Shown piece after piece: positions 17,171 through 25,229 of a stretch of DNA of 60,563 bases; position 1 is the stretch's first letter; the number at the start of each line of letters is the position of its first letter. The DNA lies in the IMG/VR virus record IMGVR_UViG_3300032083_001059, positions 1 through 60,563 of that record. One strand, given 5' to 3'. The notes under the pieces are model-generated. The model did no database searches and was not told the DNA's origin. It was given only the letters and a program-made list of their open reading frames with translations. Source of the stretch: a virus. Both the position numbers and the translations under genes were made by a program.

Positions 17171-18409
17171 ATGGAAGTACAAATTTATACAAAAACAGAT
17201 TGCCCATTTTGTGTAGAAGCAAAAAAATGGTTTAACGAACACATTATAGATTACAATGAGCATTGTATGGACGATGAAGAAGAACGCCTTGCGTTTTATC
17301 AAAGAATTAATAATGTGCAAGAACAATTAGGTGCAAAAGAAAAAGTTGGAAGTGTTCCACAAATTTTTATTGATGGAGAAAGAGTTGGTGGATATAACGA
17401 ATTAATTAAACAGCAAGAAAAAATTCTTAAAAAAAGAGGCGGTGGACTTTTTCAAACATCACAAACCTATAAACCATTTTACTATCCATTTGCAGTAGAA
17501 CTAACAACAAGACATGAGAAAGCTCATTGGATTGAAGATGAGATTGATTTATCAGAAGATGTAACTGATTGGAAAAGTAATAAAATGACTGAAGTAGAAA
17601 AAGATTATATAACAAATATTCTAAGATTATTTACACAGTCAGATGTTGCAGTTGGGCAAAACTATTACGATCAGTTTATTCCTAAATTTAAAAATAATGA
17701 AGTTCGTAATATGATGGGCTCATTCGCATCAAGAGAAGGTGTTCATCAAAGAGCATATGCACTTTTAAATGACACTCTTGGTTTACCAGATGAGGAGTAT
17801 CACGCATTTTTAGAATACAAAGAAATGGCAGACAAAATTGAATATATGCAAAAGTCAGATGTAACAACTCATAGAGGACTCGCACTTGCACTTGCAAAAT
17901 CTGTATTTAATGAGGGTGTAGCTTTATTTGCATCGTTTGTGATGTTACTTAACTTTCAAAGATATGGAAAGATGAAAGGAATGGGTAAAGTTGTAGAATG
18001 GTCTATTCGTGATGAATCTATGCATGTTGAGGGTAATTCTAAACTGTTTAGAACATTTTGCTCAGAGCACCCTAAACTTATCAATGATGATTTCAAATTA
18101 GAGATATATCAGATGGCTCGTGATGTTGTTAAGCTTGAAGATAAGTTTATTGACCTTGCATATAAAATGGGTAACATTGAAGGCCTTGAATCTGAGGAAG
18201 TTAAAAAATATATTAGATATATAACGGACAGAAGATTGCTTCAATTAGGTTTAAAAACTAACTTTAAGGTAAAAGAGAATCCTTTGCCATGGCTAGAATG
18301 GGTATTGAATGGTGCAGATCATACTAATTTCTTTGAGAATCGTGTAACAGAATATGAAGTTGCTGGTTTAACTGGAAGTTGGGAAGATGCGTATCAAAGG
18401 ATGCAATGA
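17171..18409 (+). CDS. nrdB: Glutaredoxin-NrdB fusion (ribonucleotide reductase beta subunit)
   Basis: 412 residues. Residues 1-85 are a glutaredoxin: TDCPFCVEAKKW (CPFC active site at about 11-14) and GSVPQIFIDGERVGG. The rest is class I NrdB: TQSD, REGVHQRAY, SVFNEGVALF and RDESMHVEG give the D/E/H/E/E/H di-iron ligands, and the Tyr in REGVHQRAY is the radical position. The fusion ties the electron donor to the enzyme it re-reduces. ATG 17171 is preceded by AGGGGA; the upstream in-frame start lies inside nrdA and is less likely. Confidence 0.92.
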   Translation: MEVQIYTKTDCPFCVEAKKWFNEHIIDYNEHCMDDEEERLAFYQRINNVQEQLGAKEKVGSVPQIFIDGERVGGYNELIKQQEKILKKRGGGLFQTSQTYKPFYYPFAVELTTRHEKAHWIEDEIDLSEDVTDWKSNKMTEVEKDYITNILRLFTQSDVAVGQNYYDQFIPKFKNNEVRNMMGSFASREGVHQRAYALLNDTLGLPDEEYHAFLEYKEMADKIEYMQKSDVTTHRGLALALAKSVFNEGVALFASFVMLLNFQRYGKMKGMGKVVEWSIRDESMHVEGNSKLFRTFCSEHPKLINDDFKLEIYQMARDVVKLEDKFIDLAYKMGNIEGLESEEVKKYIRYITDRRLLQLGLKTNFKVKENPLPWLEWVLNGADHTNFFENRVTEYEVAGLTGSWEDAYQRMQ

Positions 18410-18561
18410 AAATAATATTTTATTGCTCACATTGTGAGGCAGATTATATTATTAAGCATGATTTAGAAGAACCATATATAATACAATATTGTCCGTTTTG
18501 TGGCGAACAGATTGATGAAGAAAATACTGATGAGATAGAAGATGAAGACCCAATCAGCTAA
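18406..18561 (+). CDS. Small zinc-ribbon protein
   Basis: 51 residues with two CxxC pairs (CSHC and CPFC) 28 residues apart, a typical zinc ribbon, then an acidic tail. It is coupled to nrdB (ATGA) and overlaps the nuclease gene. The family is unknown to me; such proteins often bind nucleic acid or a protein partner. Confidence 0.75.
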   Translation: MKIIFYCSHCEADYIIKHDLEEPYIIQYCPFCGEQIDEENTDEIEDEDPIS

Positions 18562-18883
18562 AGCAAAAGGTCGTAGATTACAGCAATGGTTTCGTGATTT
18601 ATTGATAGAAAAGTTAAATATTCACCCAGAGGATATTGAAAGTCGCTCAATGGGAGCTGGTGGTGAGGATTTAATTATGGCTAGAGCTGCAAGAGAAAAA
18701 TTCCCATATTCAGTAGAATGTAAAAATCAAGAGAAAATTAATGTATGGGAATCTTACAATCAAGCACAACAAAATTCAAAAGGCCATGAGCCAGTAGTTA
18801 TTCTCAAAAGGAACAATTCAAAGCCACTTGCACTTGTAGATGCAGAATATTTTGTAAAATTACATGATTCTGTATCTAAGTAG
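18542..18883 (+). CDS. PD-(D/E)XK nuclease, Holliday-junction-resolvase-like
   Basis: 113 residues. Motifs: AKGRRLQQWFRD, ESRSMGAGGEDLIM (acidic metal ligand) and YSVECKNQEKINVWESY (E-x-K catalytic pair at about 59-61). This arrangement matches small phage PD-(D/E)XK enzymes related to archaeal Hjc/VRR-NUC nucleases, implying a role in recombination or DNA processing. It ends directly before a terminator/promoter cassette. Confidence 0.8.
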   Translation: MKTQSAKAKGRRLQQWFRDLLIEKLNIHPEDIESRSMGAGGEDLIMARAAREKFPYSVECKNQEKINVWESYNQAQQNSKGHEPVVILKRNNSKPLALVDAEYFVKLHDSVSK

Positions 18884-18946
18884 TTGATTTTAAAAGAATC
18901 TTTTTTTGTACAATCTATTGACAAATGACAATTGTTTTGATAACAT
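18884..18946 (+). promoter_or_regulatory. Terminator-like/promoter cassette, copy 1
   Basis: TTGATTTTAAAAGAATC followed by seven T starts right after the nuclease stop codon. Ten bases later comes TTGACA (18918-18923), 17 bp, TAACAT (18941-18946). GATT...AATC can form a 4-bp stem before the T run. The same design with identical spacing occurs at 25131 and 44522. It recalls the promoter-early stem-loop (PeSL) cassettes known in T4-type phages. Confidence 0.75.
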
Positions 18947-18980
18947 ATAGTTAATGGTTAACAATTTGAAAGGAAATGAT

Positions 18981-19199
18981 ATGTTTGATTTAGGGAACTA
19001 CGAGTCAAATACCACAGAAAGATCTTTATTTAAGGGTATTCCAATTGATTACCTAGATTATATAAAGTCTTGCCTTGCAAAATCAACTGCAATAACTGGT
19101 AGGAAGTATAGAATCCGTTTTAGAGGCCCTAGATATGACGCATTTGCATCAAATTGTTTAAAGAGAGATGCAAAAACATTTGCAATTTATAGAAAATAA
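18981..19199 (+). CDS. Small basic protein of unknown function
   Basis: 72 residues, basic in its second half (GRKYRIRFRGPRYDAF). ATG 18981 has SD AAAGGA at 18969-18974. An in-frame ATG at 18954 would lie almost exactly at the predicted transcription start and could give a leaderless form nine residues longer. First gene of an accessory run; function unknown. Confidence 0.7.
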   Translation: MFDLGNYESNTTERSLFKGIPIDYLDYIKSCLAKSTAITGRKYRIRFRGPRYDAFASNCLKRDAKTFAIYRK

Positions 19200-19213
19200 C
19201 ATAAGGAGATTAT

Positions 19214-19423
19214 ATGGGTGCATTTTCAGATATGGACATTGAGTTACAGAATTGTGAAACAAGTGCTGAAGCTCATACTTTGATACAAAGTTGGGGTATA
19301 GAAAGAAGAAGTGATTTCTATTCTAAATGTTTTCAACATTGGTATAAATCTAAGTATGATTTTAAAGATTTGTCATCAGAACCTAAAGACAGACATTTTG
19401 AATCATTGAGAGGTAACATTTAA
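19214..19423 (+). CDS. Small protein of unknown function
   Basis: 69 residues with no recognised domain; Trp and charged residues in the C-terminal half. A clear SD (AAGGAG, nine bases upstream) and close packing support expression. The last base overlaps the next start (TAATG). Confidence 0.65.
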   Translation: MGAFSDMDIELQNCETSAEAHTLIQSWGIERRSDFYSKCFQHWYKSKYDFKDLSSEPKDRHFESLRGNI

Positions 19424-19641
19424 TGAGTCCAATAGAATTAACACTATTTACCCTTTTATGCACATTTTGTGCGTATCTTTGGGGTAGATATGAAAATAGA
19501 ATCTCAAGTGAGAAAATATCAGAGGCAACAATAGATATTCTTATTAAAGAGGGTTATGTTCAAATTGATAAAGATAGAAACTTAATAAAGGTTAATGATG
19601 AAATGGTTGATAGCAATAGTTCTTTTGATAAGGACAGTTGA
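19423..19641 (+). CDS. Small membrane-anchored protein
   Basis: 72 residues; N-terminal hydrophobic segment (LTLFTLLCTFCAYLWG) followed by a soluble tail (KISEATIDILIKEGYVQIDKDR). The short C-terminal module resembles tails of small phage membrane proteins. Function unknown. Its 3' end overlaps the secreted-protein gene by 47 bases. Confidence 0.65.
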   Translation: MSPIELTLFTLLCTFCAYLWGRYENRISSEKISEATIDILIKEGYVQIDKDRNLIKVNDEMVDSNSSFDKDS

Positions 19642-20041
19642 TTTACAATCTTGTGAATATAAAAGTGATGATGAAATAATATTTCAAGGTAGTATTGAAT
19701 CAGTAAGAATAGTTAAACAAACAGTTTTTCCATACATTGAAGATACGAGAAAATGTAGAATTAAGATAGATGCTCGTATTAAAAGAAAATGGTATCCCTC
19801 ATCTGGCGAATATGTATTTGGCCCAGATATGTCAGAAACAGAAGCTTGCTCTAAAGCAGAAAATCGTGCAAAATTAAGTATTATGCGAGAAGTGATACCT
19901 GAAACTCTTAAAAGTAAGAGAGAACTAAATTGTTCTAAAAAGGACTTGACAAAATCTAAAAGTTCATGTACAATTGCGTATATGGATGTCTTGATTCGTG
20001 GTCAGGGTAAACAAAAACTTAAAATGGAGATGTGCAAGTAA
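19595..20041 (+). CDS. Putative secreted protein, cysteine-containing
   Basis: 148 residues. The N-terminus (MKWLIAIVLLIRTVDLQSC) looks like a signal peptide, possibly with a weak lipobox ending at Cys. The mature part has several Cys (CEYK, RKCRIKID, EACSKAENRAK, ELNCSKK, SSCTIAY), compatible with disulfides in the periplasm. Function unknown. A sigma-70-type promoter lies inside its 3' end. Confidence 0.65.
   Translation: MMKWLIAIVLLIRTVDLQSCEYKSDDEIIFQGSIESVRIVKQTVFPYIEDTRKCRIKIDARIKRKWYPSSGEYVFGPDMSETEACSKAENRAKLSIMREVIPETLKSKRELNCSKKDLTKSKSSCTIAYMDVLIRGQGKQKLKMEMCK
19946..19974 (+). promoter_or_regulatory. Sigma-70-type promoter inside a gene
   Basis: TTGACA (19946-19951), 17 bp, TACAAT (19969-19974). 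It would drive the small membrane protein at 20041 and the LPP20-like lipoprotein. Confidence 0.65.
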
Positions 20042-20181
20042 TGATTAAATTTATTATGGGTATGGCAGTAGGTTTTCTACTATACGATATGGGGCCAGAG
20101 TTAAAAAGTTACATTATTAATTCTGGTAGTGTTGATGTTGCAATTGAAAAATTAGAGGATATTAAAAATGAAAGCAATTAG
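20041..20181 (+). CDS. 46-residue membrane protein
   Basis: M-I-K-F-I-M-G-M-A-V-G-F-L-L-Y is a single transmembrane segment, followed by a short helix (VDVAIEKLEDIKN). The ATG overlaps the preceding stop. Small single-TM proteins of this build recur in T4-type marine phages. It is too short for most gene finders. Confidence 0.6.
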   Translation: MIKFIMGMAVGFLLYDMGPELKSYIINSGSVDVAIEKLEDIKNESN

Positions 20182-20782
20182 TATATTATTATTAGGTGTG
20201 GTTGGTTTAGTTGGTTGTGCAAATAAACCACCAATTGATGTGAAAAGTGTAGATTATAAAACTAAAAAGGTTGAAACTGCAATAAGTCAGATTCCTAAAT
20301 GGTTTTTAGAAATACCAAAAGATGAAGAAAATGTTTACTCTACTGGAACTGGTGTTGCACCAGATTTACAACTTGCAGTAGACATTGCAACTATGAACGC
20401 AAAGACTACTCTTGCAGATAGAATCAATGGTAAACTTGATGCAATGATGAAAACATTTATTGCAAAAGTTGGTCAAGACGATTTAGATAGTGAAGTTTTA
20501 ACAGAGGTAGAAAAAGTTGCGAAAAATTTGATTGCAGAAGTTGATGTTGCTGGTTACACGCCAACAAATGTTGAAGTTTTTGCATCAGGAACACAATTTC
20601 GTGCATTTATTTTATTAACATATTCTGAAAAAGAAGCTCGTAAAGTTATAGTAAATAGATTAAGAAAGAACAATCTTGCATATTCTAAACTTAAAGCGAC
20701 CGATGCTTGGAAAGAATTAGAGGAAGAAATTGAAGAAAATAAAAGAGAAATCCAAGAAAGTGCAAAACTTGAGCAAACTTAA
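20168..20782 (+). CDS. LPP20-family-like lipoprotein
   Basis: 204 residues with a clear lipoprotein signal (ISILLLGVVGLVGC, Cys at about 17). Then IPKWFLEIPKDEENVYSTGTGVAPDLQLAVDIATMNAKTTLADRI-type sequence, characteristic of LPP20 family lipoproteins, which sit in the outer membrane. The C-terminus is a charged helix. A phage copy may alter the host surface (superinfection, lysis or virion release); the purpose is not evident from sequence. Confidence 0.8.
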   Translation: MKAISILLLGVVGLVGCANKPPIDVKSVDYKTKKVETAISQIPKWFLEIPKDEENVYSTGTGVAPDLQLAVDIATMNAKTTLADRINGKLDAMMKTFIAKVGQDDLDSEVLTEVEKVAKNLIAEVDVAGYTPTNVEVFASGTQFRAFILLTYSEKEARKVIVNRLRKNNLAYSKLKATDAWKELEEEIEENKREIQESAKLEQT

Positions 20783-20888
20783 TCCAGTTGCAAAGTTTGG
20801 TTGGTTGTTTAATAAGTGTGGTGTCTTTCAAGACAAAACAAAAAAAATTGAAAGACATCGTAAACATAAAAATTATTTAGTGGAGTAG
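20769..20888 (+). CDS. 39-residue basic protein, TTG start
   Basis: Reads (M)SKLNPVAKFGWLFNKCG then VFQDKTKKIERHRKHKNY. Small basic proteins starting with xSKxNPVAK are common in T4-type marine phages, which is why I accept a TTG start; a GTG three codons earlier is also possible. It overlaps the lipoprotein 3' end by 14 bases. Confidence 0.5.
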   Translation: MSKLNPVAKFGWLFNKCGVFQDKTKKIERHRKHKNYLVE

Positions 20889-20890
20889 AC

Positions 20891-21430
20891 ATGAGAATTA
20901 TTTTAGTTATGATGTTAGTTTTATTAACTGGTTGTGCTGGGATAGGTGGATTTGCACCGAGTGGAGTTAGAGATTATAGTTGTGAGCCAATGTGCAACTC
21001 TGGTGATTTCTATATTCCAGGCAAGGGACATTGGGCACCAAAAAAACAAATGCTTAAAGCAGACTATGGTGCGATAGGTGGTTCTGCAATCGCAGCCGCA
21101 ATTGCAACATCTACCGATGACCCTTTAATTGTTGCGACTGCAGCTGTTGTTGGTTTAGTGGTTGGACATGGTGTTGGTAATACTTTAGATAAGATAGACC
21201 AAATTCATGCGACTATGGTTTTGAGAGATTCACTAAATTATAATCGTGATGGGCAAAGTTCTACTTGGTATCACCCAACAAAAAATATGGTAGTAAATGC
21301 AATGCCAACTGTTACTAATGGAGATTGTAGAGAATTTGTAACAGATGTTCAAGTAGATAAAAACATTAAACAAATGCGTGGAACTGCATGTTTAGATAAT
21401 AATGAGTGGAAACTCAAGGAGATATATTAG
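20891..21430 (+). CDS. Rickettsia 17 kDa surface-antigen-like lipoprotein
   Basis: 179 residues. Lipobox VLLTGC (Cys about 15). Residues about 58-105 form a glycine/alanine-rich glycine-zipper-like stretch (YGAIGGSAIAAAIATS; VGLVVGHGVGNTLDKID). The C-terminal half (SSTWYHPTKNMVVNAM...CREFVTDVQVDKNIKQMRGTAC) matches the typical layout of the alphaproteobacterial 17 kDa outer-membrane antigen. Probably acquired from a host and exported to its outer membrane. Its stop is shared with the start of the bS21 gene. Confidence 0.75.
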   Translation: MRIILVMMLVLLTGCAGIGGFAPSGVRDYSCEPMCNSGDFYIPGKGHWAPKKQMLKADYGAIGGSAIAAAIATSTDDPLIVATAAVVGLVVGHGVGNTLDKIDQIHATMVLRDSLNYNRDGQSSTWYHPTKNMVVNAMPTVTNGDCREFVTDVQVDKNIKQMRGTACLDNNEWKLKEIY

Positions 21431-21672
21431 TGGGAAGAAAGTATAAAAAGGCAAAACAATCTTTTGATAAAAGAATAGAAGTTATTAATGGTGATATAAA
21501 TCGTGCATTAAGAAACTTGAAAAAGAAAGTTCAAAATGGTGGTATCTTAAATGATTTGAGAAAAAAAGAATTTTATCAATCAAGAGGTACTAAAGTTAGA
21601 TTGCAGAAGGCTGCTGGTAAAAGAAGATGGTTAAAAAAACAAGCAGATATGATACCACAAAAGAGGTTCTAA
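21430..21672 (+). CDS. rpsU: Ribosomal protein bS21
   Basis: 80 residues. INGDINRALRNLKKKVQNGG and LRKKEFYQSRGTKVRLQKAAGKRRW follow the bS21 pattern (basic helix pair with KKKV..GI...LR..EFY). bS21 sits on the 30S subunit near the mRNA 5' end and aids initiation. It starts at GTG with AAGGAG 8-9 bases upstream, overlapping the previous stop. bS21 is known in several phages, including phages of SAR11; a phage copy may bias host ribosomes to viral mRNA. Confidence 0.85.
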   Translation: MGRKYKKAKQSFDKRIEVINGDINRALRNLKKKVQNGGILNDLRKKEFYQSRGTKVRLQKAAGKRRWLKKQADMIPQKRF

Positions 21673-21676
21673 AATT

Positions 21677-22150
21677 ATGTCTAAAAGAAAAATGACACCA
21701 GAGCAAAGAGAAGCAGCTGTGGAAAGACTTAGAATCGCAAGAGAAAAACGATTAAAAGAAAATCCACCAGAGTATAAAAACATACACTCAAAAGTAAAAA
21801 ATTTACCTGATGATGATACTTTCTCACTTAAAAATGTTCGTAAGTGGATTAAAACACAAAGAGAATTACTTTTATCTGCAAAAAGTGATGCAAGAAATAA
21901 TATAAAAGGTGCAGAATCAAAAATAATGGATATACAAGGTTATATTCGTCATTGTGAAGATTATATTAAATATGGAGATTGGATTGATATGAGGTGTGGC
22001 GAGTATCAAGAAAAGAAAGTAACTTTTAAATGTACCTCTATGGCATATGATGCAGCTGGAAATCCAAAAAGAGTTGTAGGAATTTGGTATCCTGATATTG
22101 CGTGTGAGTGGACAAGAGAAATGGACGATGAAGAAAGAAATAGAAAATAA
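21677..22150 (+). CDS. Conserved phage protein of unknown function
   Basis: 157 residues: N-terminal basic helix (TPEQREAAVERLRIAREKRL), a central helical pair and a C-terminal WYPDIACEWTREMDDEE. I recall similar proteins in T4-type cyanophages but no function. It is followed by an overlapping gene. Confidence 0.7.
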   Translation: MSKRKMTPEQREAAVERLRIAREKRLKENPPEYKNIHSKVKNLPDDDTFSLKNVRKWIKTQRELLLSAKSDARNNIKGAESKIMDIQGYIRHCEDYIKYGDWIDMRCGEYQEKKVTFKCTSMAYDAAGNPKRVVGIWYPDIACEWTREMDDEERNRK

Positions 22151-22517
22151 TGTTGTTGTAGGGCCGTGGAAAAAATCTTCAAAAACTCCACCAAAATTGA
22201 GTGAAGAAGAAATTAAGAAACGAAAACTTGAAGAACTAAAAAACAACATTATGCAAATAGAAAAACTCACAGAGAATATTGTTTTACAAATGATTCATAC
22301 TTTAAAAGAAAATAATTTTGATTTAAGCTCTACAAATTTTATTAAAGATGTTGCATTTGTAAATGAGTCTATTAAAGGTTTAATTAATAGGCAGTATGGT
22401 TATGAAAATATTATGATTGATTTAATGGATAAATTAATTCAAATGAAAAAAAAAGATGGTAAGTATTACACAACATTTAGAGGTGATATACTTAAAAAGA
22501 TTGTAGAGGATTCGTAA
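22128..22517 (+). CDS. Conserved helical protein
   Basis: 129 residues; N-terminal VVGPWKKSSKTPPKLSEEEIKKR then helices. ATG 22128 is preferred to the ORF's earlier ATG because it begins a plausible N-terminus inside a short overlap with the previous gene. It couples to the 2OG oxygenase (TAATG). Function unknown. Confidence 0.65.
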   Translation: MKKEIENNVVVGPWKKSSKTPPKLSEEEIKKRKLEELKNNIMQIEKLTENIVLQMIHTLKENNFDLSSTNFIKDVAFVNESIKGLINRQYGYENIMIDLMDKLIQMKKKDGKYYTTFRGDILKKIVEDS

Positions 22518-23206
22518 TGGATAATAAAATTAAATTTCACGAACCATTTAGCCCCATCATTATGGAATCTAAAGTTCCAGATAAATTTTTAAATTTAATT
22601 AATGGTGTTGGTGACGAAGTTTTAAATGATGAAGTAAAATCAAGAGAATGGGATTGGTCTGGGCAACTTGTAGGTAAAGTTCATAAAGAAGTTAGAATAC
22701 CAATAACAAATAAAGAAGATAGTGCGTATTGTTTAGATGTTATTAGAAAAGGTTGTTTACAATATTTAAACAATAATATTAAAAGAAATAAAGCTCACAT
22801 AGATTTGTTTACTTTACATAGTGAAAACCACAAATTTAAGCATGGTGATTTAACAGAGCAAAATATTCGTATAGACCAAACTTGGATTGTAAGTCAATAT
22901 AAAGGTGAATACAATCCATGGCATAAACACTCTGGGCATTTGTCTGGTGTGATATATTTAAAAATACCAAAAGATATGGATAAACATTTTGAAAAAGAAA
23001 TGGAAGACCATTATCCAGTAAGTGGTATGATACAGTTCACATATGGTGAATCTGCAAATTTAAGAAATGATACTTTGACATTTAAGCCAGAGGTTGGACA
23101 GTTTTTAATTTTTCCATCATGGTTAAAACATTCAGTATATCCTTTTTATTGTGATGGTGAAAGAAGAAGTATGAGTTTTAATGTTTATTATAAAACAGTA
23201 GGATAA
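22517..23206 (+). CDS. 2OG-Fe(II) oxygenase-type protein (1 of 5 in this window)
   Basis: 229 residues. GEYNPWHKHSGHLSGVIYLK gives the first metal His and the strand after it; FPSWLKHSVYPF gives the distal His, and GERRSMSFNVYYK the Arg that binds 2-oxoglutarate. This matches the phage/marine bacterial TIGR02466-like branch of double-stranded beta-helix dioxygenases, which hydroxylate proteins or small molecules using Fe(II), O2 and 2OG. Target unknown. Confidence 0.8.
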   Translation: MDNKIKFHEPFSPIIMESKVPDKFLNLINGVGDEVLNDEVKSREWDWSGQLVGKVHKEVRIPITNKEDSAYCLDVIRKGCLQYLNNNIKRNKAHIDLFTLHSENHKFKHGDLTEQNIRIDQTWIVSQYKGEYNPWHKHSGHLSGVIYLKIPKDMDKHFEKEMEDHYPVSGMIQFTYGESANLRNDTLTFKPEVGQFLIFPSWLKHSVYPFYCDGERRSMSFNVYYKTVG

Positions 23207-23210
23207 GAAA

Positions 23211-24062
23211 ATGATTATTATTGATATGAATCAAATTGCACTTGCAAGTGTAATGATGCAATTAAGATTAGACGAAACAACACAAGTTGATGAAAGTATG
23301 GTTAGGCACATGATACTTAATTCTGTTCGTAATTATGTAATGGAATTTAAAAGTGATTATGTGCAAACTGATGAAGATATTATTCTCGCATGGGATTCAA
23401 AACACTACTGGCGTAGAGATTTATTTCCACAATATAAAGCTAGTAGAAAAAAGAATAGAGAAAAATCTAATCTTGATTGGAATAAAATATTTGAAGTTAC
23501 AAATAAAATACGAGATGAAATAAAAGAAAATTTACCATACAAATCTGTTGAAGTTTATGGTGCAGAGGCTGATGATATTATTGCAGTTATTACACAAAGT
23601 TGCTACACTAAAGATGTTATGATTATATCAAGTGATAAAGATTTTATACAGTTACATAAAGAAAATGTAAAGCAATGGAGTCCAGTAACTAAAAAAGAAG
23701 TAAATGGACATGATCCAAACACCTATATAAAAGAACACATATTGAAAGGTGATTCTGGTGATGGTGTTCCAAATGTGTTATCACCAGACCATACTTTTAC
23801 TGATGGGTTAAGGCAAAAACCATTAGGTAAAAAAAGAATAGATAAAATGATAAATGAAAATATTGATGATTGGAATGATGAAGTGAAAAGAAACTATCAA
23901 AGAAACTTAAAGCTAATAGACCTTAAAAATATTCCTAACAACATTGAATCAGATATCATTAACGCAATAGAAACTTCATCTTGTGGTGACAGGAGTAAAT
24001 TGTTAAATTATCTTACAACAAACAAATTAAAAACATTAACTGAAAACATTGGAGATTTTTAA
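23211..24062 (+). CDS. rnh: RNase H / 5'-3' exonuclease (T4 Rnh type)
   Basis: 283 residues, T4 Rnh being about 305. Acidic active-site motifs: IIIDMNQIAL (D5 region), DIILAWDSKHYWRRDLFPQYK, YGAEADDIIAV and IISSDKDFIQL, then LKGDSGDGVPNVL, the helix-hairpin entry motif of FEN-1/Rnh enzymes. It removes RNA primers from Okazaki fragments. Confidence 0.9.
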   Translation: MIIIDMNQIALASVMMQLRLDETTQVDESMVRHMILNSVRNYVMEFKSDYVQTDEDIILAWDSKHYWRRDLFPQYKASRKKNREKSNLDWNKIFEVTNKIRDEIKENLPYKSVEVYGAEADDIIAVITQSCYTKDVMIISSDKDFIQLHKENVKQWSPVTKKEVNGHDPNTYIKEHILKGDSGDGVPNVLSPDHTFTDGLRQKPLGKKRIDKMINENIDDWNDEVKRNYQRNLKLIDLKNIPNNIESDIINAIETSSCGDRSKLLNYLTTNKLKTLTENIGDF

Positions 24063-24063
24063 A

Positions 24064-24561
24064 ATGGCAGGCTCAACACTATTATATTCAGAAATCCTTG
24101 AGTTAGTTCACAAGGCAAAAACAAAAAAAGAAAAAGTTAGAATACTAAAACAATACAATTCTGACGGACTTCGCATGATAATTAAGTCATCCTTTGACCC
24201 AAAAATTAAATGGGTATTCCCAAAAGGAGATGTTCCATATACAAAAAATGATGCACCAGCTGGAACAGAACATACCATATTATCTCAGCAAGTAAAAAAG
24301 ATTTTTAGATTTATTGAGGGTGGTGATAGAGAAACACCACAGTTCAAAAAAGAACAGATGTTCATTCAAATGTTAGAAGGTTTACATGAGAGTGAGGCAG
24401 AGTTACTTGTTAATGCAAAAGATAAAAAATTACACCAAGTTTACAAAGGATTATCTACAAATGTAGTTCAAGAAGCATTTGATTGGGATAATAACTTTAT
24501 GTTAATTGGTGATAGGTACATGGCAGCTAGCCGTTCTGCAACTGGTACTGTTGATGAATAG
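24064..24561 (+). CDS. DUF6433-type conserved phage protein
   Basis: 165 residues. STLLYSEILELVHKAKTKKEK, VPYTKNDAPAGTEHT and EQMFIQMLEGLHESEAELLV follow a family conserved in T4-type marine phages next to rnh (I believe DUF6433). Function unknown. ATG 24064, at the rnh stop, was chosen; a slightly earlier in-frame ATG overlaps rnh. Confidence 0.75.
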   Translation: MAGSTLLYSEILELVHKAKTKKEKVRILKQYNSDGLRMIIKSSFDPKIKWVFPKGDVPYTKNDAPAGTEHTILSQQVKKIFRFIEGGDRETPQFKKEQMFIQMLEGLHESEAELLVNAKDKKLHQVYKGLSTNVVQEAFDWDNNFMLIGDRYMAASRSATGTVDE

Positions 24562-24570
24562 GAGATTATA

Positions 24571-25134
24571 ATGGAAAAATATTTACCAGACTTAAAATTT
24601 AAAGTTAGAGTAAAAAGTAAAGTTGGTGTTTCTTATGAGTGGGGAGAATACACAACAGATGATTACTTTGGAAAAGGAAAAAGTGTTTTATTTTCTTTGC
24701 CTGGTGCATTTACACCTACTTGCACTAATTTTCAGTTGCCAGGATTTGATTTAAAATTTAGTGAATTTCAAAAACATGGAGTTGACAATATTTACTGTAT
24801 AAGTGTTAATGATAGTTTTGTTATGAACGCATGGAAAAGTGAATTAAAAATTAAAAATGTAGAGATGATACCTGATGGTAATGGAGATTTTACTGAAAAG
24901 ATGGGTATGTTATGTAATAAAAAACATTTAGGATTTGGATTTAGGTCTTGGAGATACGCTTGTGTGATTGAAGATGGTAATGTTATCGCATGGTTTGAAG
25001 AAAAAGGCTATAATAATAATGGACTTGATGATGACCCATACGAGGAAACTAAACCAGAAAATGTATTGGAATGGTTGGAGAAAAATTCATCACCAGCTGC
25101 ATGGCCTTTTCCAACAAGTCCAGTAAGTGACTGA
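24571..25134 (+). CDS. Peroxiredoxin (Prx5-like)
   Basis: 187 residues. SLPGAFTPTCTNFQLPGF carries the peroxidatic Cys in the P-x-x-x-T-x-x-C motif (Cys about 50), and GVDNIYCISVNDSFVMNAW is the Prx5-family second signature. It reduces hydrogen peroxide or organic peroxides, using thiol donors. A phage copy would protect the infected cell or its iron enzymes. The gene ends inside a terminator/promoter cassette. Confidence 0.87.
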   Translation: MEKYLPDLKFKVRVKSKVGVSYEWGEYTTDDYFGKGKSVLFSLPGAFTPTCTNFQLPGFDLKFSEFQKHGVDNIYCISVNDSFVMNAWKSELKIKNVEMIPDGNGDFTEKMGMLCNKKHLGFGFRSWRYACVIEDGNVIAWFEEKGYNNNGLDDDPYEETKPENVLEWLEKNSSPAAWPFPTSPVSD

Positions 25135-25193
25135 TTTTAAAGGAATCTTTTTTTAATAAAACCCTTGACATATTTGTTAAATAGTAATAAAAT
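25131..25193 (+). promoter_or_regulatory. Terminator-like/promoter cassette, copy 2
   Basis: CTGATTTTAAAGGAATC followed by seven T overlaps the peroxiredoxin stop; ten bases after the T run comes TTGACA (25165-25170), 17 bp, TAAAAT (25188-25193). The layout is identical to the cassettes at 18884 and 44522. Confidence 0.8.
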
Positions 25194-25199
25194 ATACAT

Positions 25200-25229
25200 A
25201 TGATTAACAAATATGGTAATAAATTATGA
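25200..25229 (+). CDS. Candidate leaderless 9-codon leader peptide
   Basis: MINKYGNKL, whose ATG lies six bases after the -10 box, at the predicted transcription start. Its TGA overlaps the ATG of the next gene (ATGA), suggesting termination-reinitiation. No SD serves the downstream start. Purely sequence-based. Confidence 0.4.
   Translation: MINKYGNKL

Noticed and set aside
19595-20041. Calling the secreted Cys protein a lysozyme inhibitor or spanin
   Set aside because: Only a signal peptide and cysteines are visible; no motif supports a specific function.
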